A DNA stretch of 64,000 nt, from NCBI RefSeq assembly GCF_013407855.1, contig NZ_JACBZH010000001.1, positions 5,084,001 through 5,148,000 on the forward strand, written 5' to 3'. Positions 33,801-40,991 of this stretch are shown piece after piece. Each line of letters opens with the position of its first letter. The stretch's first letter is position 1. The translations under genes were made by a program, and so were the position numbers. The DNA is from Actinopolymorpha rutila. GTDB lineage: Bacteria > Actinomycetota > Actinomycetes > Propionibacteriales > Actinopolymorphaceae. The notes under the pieces are model-generated. The model saw nothing but the letters and a program-made list of their open reading frames with translations. It was not told the origin of the DNA and searched no databases.

Positions 33801-34778
33801 TCCGGCAGCCTCACCACCGGTGCGCTGATCGCCTACCTGCTCTACCTCGACCTGTTCTTCTCCCCCGTCCAGCAGCTCTCCCAGGTCTTCGACGGCTACC
33901 AGCAGGCGCGGGTGGGCCTGCGCCGGATCGGTGAGCTGTTGCGTACTCCCACCACCACACCGCAGGCCGAGCACCCGAAGCAGGTCGGCCGGCTCACCGG
34001 TGAGATCGTCTTCGACGACGTGCGGTTCCACTACCAGAACGCCGCGGGCGACGCGTTGCAGGGAATCAACCTGCGGGTGCGTGCGGGCGAGACGGTCGCG
34101 CTGGTCGGGGAGACCGGAGCCGGGAAGACCACGCTGGTGAAGCTGGTCGCCCGGTTCTACGACCCGACCGGCGGAAGCGTACGGGTGGACGGAACGGACG
34201 CCCGCGAGCTCGACCTGGGCGGGTACCGTCACCGGCTCGGTTACGTACCCCAGGAGTCGTTCCTCTTCCCGGGCACGGTCCGCGACGCGATCGCGTACGG
34301 GCGACCGGAGGCCACCGACGCCGAGGTCGAGGCGGCGGCGCGGGCGGTGGGTGCGCACCAGGCGGTCGCCCGGATGCGGGACGGCTACCTGCACACGGTG
34401 GGCGAGCGCGGGCGCAACCTGTCCGCCGGGCAGCGGCAGCTGCTCGCACTGGCCCGGGCGTACCTCGTCGACCCCGACATCCTGTTGCTGGACGAGGCGA
34501 CCGCTGCGCTGGACCCCGGCACCGAGGCGCTGGTCATCCAGGCGACGGAGACGCTGGCCCGGCAGCGCACCACGCTGCTCATCGCGCACCGGCTCACCAC
34601 CGCCGAACGCGCCGACCGGATCGTCGTGGTCGACCACGGCCAGGTGGTGGAGGACGGCACGCACCGGGACCTGGTGGCCGCCGGCGGCCGGTACGCGCAG
34701 CTGTGGCGGGTGTACTCCGGCGCCGAGCCGGTCCACGCCCACGGCTCAGGCGCGGTCTCCGTCGTCGACCCCGCCTGA
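30831..34778 (+). CDS. Double ABC exporter (TMD-NBD-TMD-NBD fusion) with one degenerate ATP site
   Basis: 1315 residues. Two type IV exporter halves are fused: TMD1 about 55-345, NBD1 with Walker A GTAGSGKST (415-423), LSGGQ and Walker B LLVLDDATS; then a Gly-rich linker, TMD2 about 740-1030, and NBD2 with Walker A GETGAGKTT (1093-1101), a NLSAGQ signature and LLLDEATAALD. In NBD1 the catalytic Glu is Asp544 and the Q-loop Gln is replaced (VFEDSFLF); in NBD2 both are canonical. This is the asymmetric pattern of heterodimeric multidrug exporters. Coupling to the MarR gene suggests efflux of a toxic compound. Confidence 0.93.
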   Translation: MTAATTASSNGSQQPGRPASAGNSQPDQPEQPEQPGHSGTPAAPGQSSADRWVRRLARYCWRSRPLVFASFGGAIVAMAASAFVPLVQRQIVDHVIIARTAPMLPWIGVLLVLGLTTFGAGFVRRYLGGRLALDVQHTIRGDLFRALSRLDGARQDELHTGQVVSRSISDIMMVQGLLQMLPMMLGNILLFVISLSIMVWLSPLLTLVALAVAPALMLIGYHSRSRLFPATWDAQQQAAEVAGIVDSAVTGVRVVKGFGQERRELGRLERQARNLFGSRLRAIRLTSRYGPTLQAVPLLGQVGILALGGYLAVRGNITLGTFLAFSSYLSQLVAPVRMLSNFLVMSQQARASVIRVFEVIDSRPVITEKPDAIELPVGPGAVELRDVHFGYLASDPVLSGLSLNVNAGETVALVGTAGSGKSTISQLLPRFYDVHRGSVLVDGHDVRDLTLSSLRARIGLVFEDSFLFSDTVRSNIAYGRPDATDEQVRAAARAAEATDFIEALPDSYDTVVGERGLTLSGGQRQRVALARALLSDPTLLVLDDATSAVDSQTEAEIHATLRQVMAGRTTIIIAHRRSTLQLADRIAVLDEGRVVDVGTDEELTSRCSLYRLLLSGPGEDAEGIEAGEAEVEQRQAEVDTQVDGVTPALWVRSGDDTPSHLTRVQQATGLGGGFGGGGGRGGGGGGMGGGWLASMPPTPEVLAQVAKLPPVRDVPEVSMEDAQQADPGFTLPRTLRPFNRPLLLALVLVAADAIASLCLPLLIRHGVDAGVQRQAVSVVLVAAAVALGVVITDWMINMGQTRVAGRTGERVLYSLRVKLFAHLQRLGLDYYEREMGGRIMTRMTTDIDALSSFLQTSLLTAVVAILQFVGVLVALVWINWELALAVLTLMPVLIVATLIFRAKSSVAYQEARERISVVNTSLQENVAGMRVAQAFGREEHNANRFEEKSDAYRVSRLRAQRYIGTYFPFVQFLNLAAASVVLGVGAGLVHSGSLTTGALIAYLLYLDLFFSPVQQLSQVFDGYQQARVGLRRIGELLRTPTTTPQAEHPKQVGRLTGEIVFDDVRFHYQNAAGDALQGINLRVRAGETVALVGETGAGKTTLVKLVARFYDPTGGSVRVDGTDARELDLGGYRHRLGYVPQESFLFPGTVRDAIAYGRPEATDAEVEAAARAVGAHQAVARMRDGYLHTVGERGRNLSAGQRQLLALARAYLVDPDILLLDEATAALDPGTEALVIQATETLARQRTTLLIAHRLTTAERADRIVVVDHGQVVEDGTHRDLVAAGGRYAQLWRVYSGAEPVHAHGSGAVSVVDPA

Positions 34779-34790
34779 GGTCAGGCGGGG
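34769..34790. terminator. Palindrome carrying the stop codons of two convergent genes
   Basis: ccccgcctga, two bases, tcaggcgggg: a perfect dyad in which the TGA of the ABC exporter and the TGA of the GAF protein are the two symmetric ends around a two-base gap. Both proteins therefore end in Pro-Ala. It probably terminates both transcripts. Confidence 0.65.
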
Positions 34791-36439
34791 AGGTGCCATT
34801 CGATGCGAGTGTGGTTCTCGGTCTGCGACACGGAGACCCGGCCGCCGTGTTCCCGGGCACGTTCCTCCAGCCAGGCGATGCGTTCTGCCTCGATGGTCGT
34901 GGCCGGCGGGCGTCCCTGGTCGGAGACGGTCAGCACCAGGTGGTCGACCATGGCCTCGATGCACACCTCCACCGAGGTCGCCGACGGGTGTGGCGCGAGC
35001 GCGAGCGAGTGCTGGACCGCGGCGGCGAGCTCTCCGCGCACAGAGCTGGCCAGGGCCGTCTGGTCCAGGTGACCGGTGAGCACCAGCCGGGGATGCAGGC
35101 CGGCCGTCGAGCAGGCGGAGTCGATCTCCTCCAGCAGCGGCTGCCAGGCAGTCGACCGCACGTCCGTGGTTGCCTCGTCCTGGGTCTGGAACACGGTGTC
35201 CCGCATGGCCCGGACCGTGTCCTCCAGCGCCTCGACGGCCGACTGCAGGCGGCTGCGTACCTCGGGTTGCCGGGTGAGACCGAGGGCGCTGTGCAGGTCG
35301 AGCTCCGACTGGGACAGGCGTTCGATCACGCCGCCGCTCAGCTCGCCGGCAATGCGGTCGCGTTCCCGTAGCAACAGCAGCTGGTCGCGGTCCTCCTCCG
35401 AGTGCAACCGCAGCAGCGCAAGGGCGGCTTGACGGGCGAAGCCGCGTACCAGCTCCACCTGCTCCCCCCGTTCCAGCGCCGCCACGCCCTGCGGCGAGCC
35501 ACGGCGCCAACCGACCTGCAGGACGCCGAGGATCCGTCGCCCGGCCTGCAAGGGCAGCAGCATCCCGGGCCCCATCGAGGCGAGGCGCCTGGCGCACGGG
35601 ACCGGCGGGTTGTAACCCTCGACCGCGGACAGGTCGGCGCTGATGATCTCCTCGCCGGTACGAAGGACCCGCCCGGTCAGGCTGTCCGGCGACATCTCGG
35701 TGACCGGGACGTCGTCCAGACCGAGTCCGTCCACGGCGATGATCAGCGGTACGCCCGGCCGGAGCGGGTCGGCGCACATCACCGCTGAGACGTCGGCGCC
35801 GCACAGTTCCCGGAAGCCGCCGCGCAGGATCTCGCGCAGCGCCTCCTTCGGGTCGACGTGCTTCAGCAGCAGGCTGGTCACCGTGGCGCTGATGGAAAGC
35901 CAGTGCTGACGTCGTCGTTCCCGGGCCGCGATCCGCGCCTGTTCGATCGCCGCTCCGGCCGCGTCGGCGAGAACGGTGACCACGGAAGCGTCCTCGGCGG
36001 TGAAGGTGCCGCCGCGCTTGGCGGCCACGACCAGCGCCCCGCACAGGTCACCGCACTCCGGGGAGAGGATGCGGTCGCCGAGCAGGCCGCAGGTCGGCGT
36101 CGAGGGTGAAGGTGAAGGTGAAGGTGAAGGTGAAGGTGAACTGCCCGCTCCTCCGGCCCGCCGACGCCCCCGCGAGCGTTGGTGCGGAACGGGCAGGCTG
36201 TGAACGTCGGTGACGTGCGTGGGTCCGTCGCAGTCGAGCACCCGGCGCAGCACACCCGACTCGGCACCGAGCAGCAGCGCGTCGTATGTCGAGTGGTGCG
36301 GGCCGTGCGACACAGCGAGTTCGGGTGGTTCGCCGTCGACCAGCACGATGCCCGAATACTCCGCATCGGTGAGCGCGGCGGCGCTTTCGGCGATCCGTTC
36401 CAAGGATCCCCGTACTCGCTCGTTCGCGATGAGAGTCAC
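34781..36439 (-). CDS. GAF-domain histidine-kinase-like protein lacking the phospho-acceptor His
   Basis: 552 residues: GAF-like domain 1 (about 10-170, interrupted by a Ser-Pro repeat at 101-113), GAF domain 2 (about 185-345), then a DevS-like HisKA_3 dimerisation region and a C-terminal HATPase remnant. In the kinase box RERDRIAGELSGGVIERL the residue at the usual His is Ser368. The ATPase part keeps VSDQGR but lacks a recognisable N-box. It is likely a pseudokinase or scaffold, or it may act as a ligand sensor only. No response regulator gene is adjacent. Convergent with the exporter, sharing its terminator. Confidence 0.82.
   Translation of the reverse strand: MTLIANERVRGSLERIAESAAALTDAEYSGIVLVDGEPPELAVSHGPHHSTYDALLLGAESGVLRRVLDCDGPTHVTDVHSLPVPHQRSRGRRRAGGAGSSPSPSPSPSPSPSTPTCGLLGDRILSPECGDLCGALVVAAKRGGTFTAEDASVVTVLADAAGAAIEQARIAARERRRQHWLSISATVTSLLLKHVDPKEALREILRGGFRELCGADVSAVMCADPLRPGVPLIIAVDGLGLDDVPVTEMSPDSLTGRVLRTGEEIISADLSAVEGYNPPVPCARRLASMGPGMLLPLQAGRRILGVLQVGWRRGSPQGVAALERGEQVELVRGFARQAALALLRLHSEEDRDQLLLLRERDRIAGELSGGVIERLSQSELDLHSALGLTRQPEVRSRLQSAVEALEDTVRAMRDTVFQTQDEATTDVRSTAWQPLLEEIDSACSTAGLHPRLVLTGHLDQTALASSVRGELAAAVQHSLALAPHPSATSVEVCIEAMVDHLVLTVSDQGRPPATTIEAERIAWLEERAREHGGRVSVSQTENHTRIEWHLPA
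36105..36140 (-). repeat. Six tandem ggtgaa hexamers in the GAF gene
   Basis: Six uninterrupted copies of ggtgaa on the plus strand encode alternating Ser-Pro on the minus strand, inside the first GAF domain. Unit gain or loss would change the protein by two residues without a frameshift. Confidence 0.95.
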
Positions 36440-36764
36440 CTGAAAACCTCGCTTCTCTTACCCCAATCCTCGCGCGCACCGGCGTGGGAGTCGACACCGC
36501 GAGCCCCCATCGGTCCTTCGGGGTCCCGGGGCTTCCATCGTTACGCGCAGGCAGGAATGCCTTACCGAGCACGGTCGACTTGCCCGCCATCCTGCCTGCT
36601 CCGGGCGCGGTTTTCCGGCCGTTGGACCTGGAGTTCCAGCCGCGGCGCCGGACATGGGGCGAGTGAGAATTTCTGCCCGGGATGCCCGTGGTGCCCGGTC
36701 CGGGAAAACCTCGGTGTGCCTCGGTGTGCGCCGGTGCGCGCCGGTGATGAGGCCGAGGGACCTG
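36440..36764. other. Intergenic region without a recognised gene
   Basis: 325 bases between the GAF gene start and the end of the LigD-type gene. Open frames here are short and lack family features. It contains two ten-base repeats (ctcggtgtgc and gccggtgcgc, each about twice, 36710-36745) and a small CCCGG/CCGGG dyad. The promoter of the GAF gene must lie at the left end; no clear hexamers were identified. Confidence 0.5.
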
Positions 36765-37988
36765 TCAGCGGCTGTCCCGCTCCTGCGCCCACGGGGTGTT
36801 TGCCCACGGGTCGTAGTCGACCTCGAGGGGTTCCTGCGGTGGGCGGTGCGCCTCGGGGACGTGCTGGAGGTTGACCCGGATGCGGTACCAGACCGAGCTT
36901 CGTCCGCGCATGCCGTCGACCAGGATGTCGGCGGGTTGCAGCTGCCCGACCACGGCTTCGTGCCGGGACTTCCAGCGTTCCAGCCCTTCGAGGGCCTCCT
37001 CCTTCGTCTTCGCCCGGGCTATCTCGACCAGCGGCATCGTCTGTTGACGGCGGCCGGTCCCCTTGGGCGGCTTCTCCGCGGGTCCGAGTCGCCTGGCGAG
37101 GTCGAGCAGGGGTTCCAGGGATCCGTGCGAGCTGCCGATGCCCTCCCACTGGTCGCCGAGCGCGTCGTAGCGTTCGAGGACGGTCGGCAGGGTGTACGCC
37201 TCGGGCCGGCAGTCGGGCACCTCGTCCCACCGCAGAGGGGTGGACACGCGGGCGTCAGGGGTGGGCCGCACGGAGTACGCCGACGCGACCGTGCGGTCCT
37301 TGGCGTTCTGGTTGAAGTCGACGAACACGCCCTGGCGTTCCTCCTTCCACCACTTGCTGGTGGCGAGGTCGGGCGCGCGGTTCTCCACCTCACGGGCGAC
37401 GGTCTCCGCGGCGAGTCGTACGTCGCGGAACGTCCAGTGGGGTTCTATCCGCGCGTAGATGTGGAAGCCTCGCGACCCGGAGGTCTTCGGCCAGGCGGCG
37501 AGCCCGTGGTCTTCCAGCACCTCGCGGGACACCAGCGCGACATCGAGGATCTGCTTCCACTCCACGCCGGGAACGGGGTCGAGGTCGATGCGTAGCTCGT
37601 CGGGATGGTCGAGGTCCTCCGCGAGCACGGGGTGGGGGTTGAGGTCGACGCAGCCCAGGTTGACCGCCCACGCCAGCCCGGCCGCGTCACGCACCACGGC
37701 CTCCTCCGCCGAACGCCCGGAGGCGTAGTGCAGCTCGGCCACCTCCACCCAGTCCGGCCGGTTGCCGGGTGCGCGTTTCTGGAAGAACGCCTCCTGCTCG
37801 ATGCCCTTCACGAACCGCTTCAGGATCATCGGGCGGCCCTCGATGCCACGCAGGGCTCCGTCGGCGACGGCGAGGTAGTAGCGCACCAGGTCGAGCTTGG
37901 TGTGGCCGCCGGCGGGGAAGACCAGCTTGTCCGGGTTGGTGACAGTCACCTCATGCCCGGCCACTTCCAGGACCTGCGACTTCGACAT
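36765..37988 (-). CDS. Stand-alone LigD polymerase/primase domain protein
   Basis: 407 residues corresponding to the archaeo-eukaryotic primase-type Pol domain of bacterial non-homologous end-joining LigD. Catalytic aspartates Asp135 and Asp137 are in LRIDLDPVPG, the third Asp224 is in GVFVDFNQN, and the nucleotide-binding SGSRGFHIY (His176) is present. A C-terminal extension of about 100 residues follows. Actinomycetes often encode this domain separately from the ATP ligase and Ku; neither is in the window. It should fill gaps with NTPs or dNTPs during double-strand break repair. Confidence 0.92.
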   Translation of the reverse strand: MSKSQVLEVAGHEVTVTNPDKLVFPAGGHTKLDLVRYYLAVADGALRGIEGRPMILKRFVKGIEQEAFFQKRAPGNRPDWVEVAELHYASGRSAEEAVVRDAAGLAWAVNLGCVDLNPHPVLAEDLDHPDELRIDLDPVPGVEWKQILDVALVSREVLEDHGLAAWPKTSGSRGFHIYARIEPHWTFRDVRLAAETVAREVENRAPDLATSKWWKEERQGVFVDFNQNAKDRTVASAYSVRPTPDARVSTPLRWDEVPDCRPEAYTLPTVLERYDALGDQWEGIGSSHGSLEPLLDLARRLGPAEKPPKGTGRRQQTMPLVEIARAKTKEEALEGLERWKSRHEAVVGQLQPADILVDGMRGRSSVWYRIRVNLQHVPEAHRPPQEPLEVDYDPWANTPWAQERDSR

Positions 37989-38024
37989 GGGCTCACGATA
38001 GGCGGAAGCACGCCCAGATCGCTG

Positions 38025-39872
38025 TCATGGCCGGCGCACTTTCTGCCGCGGGTCCACCCACTCTGGCGGGATGTATTCGGGGTGTCCGTGGTCACCCATC
38101 CGCACTGTCCAGCCTTTGTGGTGGACGAAGGTGTGGTGGGTTTTGCAGAGCAGCACTCCGTTGGTGAGGTCTGTCGGTCCGAAGTCGTCCCACGGGTTCA
38201 GGTGGTGAGCGACACAGCGCCGCTCGGGCACCTGGCAGTCGGGGAAGTGGCAGTGGGACCCGTCCCGGACGGCGAGTGCTCGGCGTTGGGGTTCGGTGAA
38301 GAACCGGTCGGCCATCCCGACGTCCAGGACCTCCCCGTTGCCGCCGAGGACGACGGGGATGATGTTGGCGTCGCAGGCCATCCTGCGGATGGTGGCGACT
38401 GAGAGCGGTTCGCCGCGCAGGCCGAGGATCCGGGCCGATCCACCGCCTCCGCACTTGGTGCAGCCGTCGTGCGGGTCGGGGGCAGCCTCCAGGCGCGCCG
38501 CACCCTCCCCGGTCTCGGCGTCGGTTTCCGGATCCGTTTCACCTGTTGGATCCGCTCCGGTCTCGCTGTGCGGTTGTGGGTGCTGCCCGGGGCCTCGCGG
38601 TTCGGGTACCCGGTCCGCGTACCCACCCGGATCGCCCGGTGGTTTCTCCTTGGCTGGATGACCTTCCCGCGTAGCCACCGTGCACTCGGCACCGGCCTCC
38701 TCCGAGTCGCTGGTTCCGGCAACGCCACCTGCACCGGCTTCGCGCTCGCTGTCGTTCGCGTCCTCGCTGCGGACGGAGTTCTTGGCCTTGGTGTCCTCGG
38801 TGTCGTCGGCGCCATTGCTGCAGGCGGGCGTCGTGGGCTTGGTGCCCGTGGTGCCGTTGGTGTTGCTGGTGTTCTTGTTCTGCTGTCGGGTCTTGCGCTG
38901 GGCCTGGCGTTTGGCGTCGGGGGTTTGGCAGTTGCAGGGCATGGGGCGCACGGGGTTGAGGTCATCGATGGTGCCGAACCCGAGGCCGGTCAGTAGCTGG
39001 TCGACTCCAACGGTGACCGTGACGCAGTCGCGTCCGCGGCCGCGGTTGGGCGATGCCTGCTGCTGCGCCCACCGGGCGACCAGTTCCGCAAAGGCGTCCC
39101 CACGCCGCTGGTCCAGGGGGCGTTCGTCGGGGTCGGGGCGGGCGTCGGAGGCAATCAGCGCCTCGACCATCTTCCGGAGGGTCTCCATCTCCACCGCCGG
39201 AAGCTTGATCACCACGGTTTCGGAGCCGGGAACACCGTTGGCCAGGTAGCGCAGGGACCGTTTACGTTCCGCTGCGCGTTCGGCGTCGCCGAGCTCCTTG
39301 CCGAGGCGGCGTTCCCACTCCTGCGGTGCGAGGTACTGCAGCAACGCCCGGCACAACACCCGGATGTCGTCGGGGTTACGCCGCCTCGACCAGGCGATCA
39401 GGTACTCCTCGGCCTTCACCCGCTGTTCGGGACCGATCCAGGTGGGCAGGTCCTTGACCGCGAACGCGATCACCTGCGCATGCTTCAACGACAACTCCCC
39501 ACGAGCAAGAGCCCGCGCGGTCATGGTCACCGTACGATCCAGGTCCCGCGCCAAGCCGACGGTGGCGGACGCCTCGGTCTTCGACATCCGCTGCACGGTG
39601 CGCAACCACCCCGCCGCGGTCGCAGCACCCGTCGTCTTCCCGATGTCGCCGGCTTCGGCCTCGCGTACCCAGGTCAGGGTGAGCGCGTCCGCGCGCGCCT
39701 TCTCCACGGCCAGTTCGCCGATCAGTTCGCCGAGTTCGCGCGCTTCCAGGCAGGCGGTGGGGGTGGACAGTGCCTCGTCCATCCCGGCGCGGAACATACC
39801 CAGCGCAGCCCTCAACCGGGCGACGGCGCCGCTGCCACCTGCGCCGGGAAGGTCCTGCGTCGTCGAATGCAT
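38025..39872 (-). CDS. DUF222 / HNH endonuclease (13E12-repeat family)
   Basis: 615 residues. Residues about 15-280 form the helical DUF222 domain. About 285-475 is a low-complexity, probably disordered stretch rich in Thr, Asn, Glu and Pro. About 500-600 is an HNH nuclease domain with Zn-binding Cys pairs and CVAHHLNPWDDFGPTDLTNG followed by LCKTHHTFVHH. The family is abundant in actinomycetes and related to the M. tuberculosis 13E12 repeats, often in many copies per genome; its role is unclear. TAGACT lies six bases upstream of the ATG with no ribosome site, suggesting a leaderless mRNA. Confidence 0.9.
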   Translation of the reverse strand: MHSTTQDLPGAGGSGAVARLRAALGMFRAGMDEALSTPTACLEARELGELIGELAVEKARADALTLTWVREAEAGDIGKTTGAATAAGWLRTVQRMSKTEASATVGLARDLDRTVTMTARALARGELSLKHAQVIAFAVKDLPTWIGPEQRVKAEEYLIAWSRRRNPDDIRVLCRALLQYLAPQEWERRLGKELGDAERAAERKRSLRYLANGVPGSETVVIKLPAVEMETLRKMVEALIASDARPDPDERPLDQRRGDAFAELVARWAQQQASPNRGRGRDCVTVTVGVDQLLTGLGFGTIDDLNPVRPMPCNCQTPDAKRQAQRKTRQQNKNTSNTNGTTGTKPTTPACSNGADDTEDTKAKNSVRSEDANDSEREAGAGGVAGTSDSEEAGAECTVATREGHPAKEKPPGDPGGYADRVPEPRGPGQHPQPHSETGADPTGETDPETDAETGEGAARLEAAPDPHDGCTKCGGGGSARILGLRGEPLSVATIRRMACDANIIPVVLGGNGEVLDVGMADRFFTEPQRRALAVRDGSHCHFPDCQVPERRCVAHHLNPWDDFGPTDLTNGVLLCKTHHTFVHHKGWTVRMGDHGHPEYIPPEWVDPRQKVRRP

Positions 39873-39878
39873 GTTCGA

Positions 39879-39884
39879 AGTCTA
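39879..39884 (-). promoter_or_regulatory. -10-like hexamer of the DUF222/HNH gene
   Basis: TAGACT on the minus strand, six bases before the ATG at 39872 and without any Shine-Dalgarno sequence between them. It fits a leaderless transcript starting at the A of the ATG. Confidence 0.45.
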
Positions 39885-40100
39885 GAGGCCACCGCCGACA
39901 CGAGATCCGTTGTCCACAAGGAGACCCGATGCACAACCCGATCCGCTACCTGTGGACAAAAACCTGGCACCGCACTACTCAAGGGAGGTACTCCCGGCTC
40001 GGAGACGCCCAACCGGAGAAGGCGCCGACGGCACGGCAGGCCCACGCATGCCGGGCAGGCGCGGCCGACCCGGACCAGGGGCCACGACGTGCAGGATCGG

Positions 40101-40631
40101 CTACCGCTCCTTCAGCATCCGCACGTACGCGTCGTGCAGGTCGTTCCAGCCGAAGTCGACCGCCTCCATGCCGCGGATCGGGCCCACGGGTTCCCCGTCG
40201 AGCAGGTGCTCGGCCACGTCGAGGCACAGGTGCCAGCCCGCCGCGACCTTGGCCACCACCTGCCGATCGCCCACCGTGTGCCGCAACGTCAGCAGGGTGC
40301 CCGCCCCTTGGGCAGCGAGCTCCCACCGCAACAGGTCGGAACCCCACGTGTACTCGAGCAACCGAGGAGGCTCGGCCCGGCGGACGGTAGACGCAACGTC
40401 GTCCGTCGCGGCGCCGTCGACCATCGCCAGGGTCGCGTCACCGGCCCGGCCGAGATCGCGGTCGGGTACGAACGGCGCCCATTCGCGTACCTGGTCCGGC
40501 TCGGTCAGTGCCGCCCACACGCGTTCAGGCGAGTGACGGAGTTCGCGGACGAGAACGAGCGTCCAGCGATCGTCCTCGGGGACGGCCTCCGCCGGGCCCG
40601 GCGGCCTGGGTCGGAAACTCGAGCGATCCAT
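40101..40631 (-). CDS. SRPBCC (START/AHSA1-like) domain protein
   Basis: 176 residues with the AHSA1/Bet v1-like fold: WTLVLVRELRHSPERVWAALTEPDQVREW, then PPRLLEYTWGSDLLRWELA, GTLLTLRHTV and a long C-terminal helix preceded by AAGWHLCLDVAEHLL. The ATG at 40631 is preferred because GAGGAG lies seven bases upstream. The cavity fold binds hydrophobic ligands or acts in polyketide aromatase-type reactions; nothing nearby identifies the ligand. A good vegetative-type promoter lies 85 bases upstream. Confidence 0.88.
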   Translation of the reverse strand: MDRSSFRPRPPGPAEAVPEDDRWTLVLVRELRHSPERVWAALTEPDQVREWAPFVPDRDLGRAGDATLAMVDGAATDDVASTVRRAEPPRLLEYTWGSDLLRWELAAQGAGTLLTLRHTVGDRQVVAKVAAGWHLCLDVAEHLLDGEPVGPIRGMEAVDFGWNDLHDAYVRMLKER

Positions 40632-40991
40632 GGAGCACTCCTCACCAAGAGACGGTTCACACAAGGCGGCCGGCGCAGCGGGGTCCGGAGAACGTGACGC
40701 CCTCACGCCAGAAGTAATATGCCGCCTTGGTTATATAGCCGTCAAGACCTGTCCGCCTTTGCCTGAACTCCCCGGGACTCCCCGCGGACTCCCCCGGACT
40801 CCCCCGGAACTCACCGGGACTCCTCGGCACCAGCCGCCGGCGATGACTTTCCGGCCGTCGCGGAGTCTCATCCGACGACACAATCCGGTTGCTCCCCACC
40901 TGGGCCGTGGGCCTACCGTCGTCCCCACTGCGCGGCGGCGCCACCAGCACGACCAGGAGGCGGCACCGGCAGCACAACCGAAAGGGACGTC
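40632..40991. other. Divergent intergenic region with promoter and degenerate repeats
   Basis: 360 bases between the SRPBCC gene and the MFS exporter, unusually AT-rich around 40711-40745 where the minus-strand promoter sits. At 40764-40823 about six imperfect copies of a 10-11 base unit (ggactcccc) occur in a row. The repeats do not encode a credible protein and could be a regulator-binding array or replication slippage product. Confidence 0.55.
40716..40745 (-). promoter_or_regulatory. Vegetative-type promoter of the SRPBCC gene
   Basis: On the minus strand TTGACG (40745-40740) is separated by 18 bases from CATATT (40721-40716), one of the closest matches to the housekeeping consensus in this GC-rich window. 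It would start transcription near 40709, about 78 bases before the ATG. Confidence 0.6.

Noticed and set aside
36440..36764. Small genes in the gap left of the LigD-type gene
   Set aside because: The short frames lack start signals and family features.
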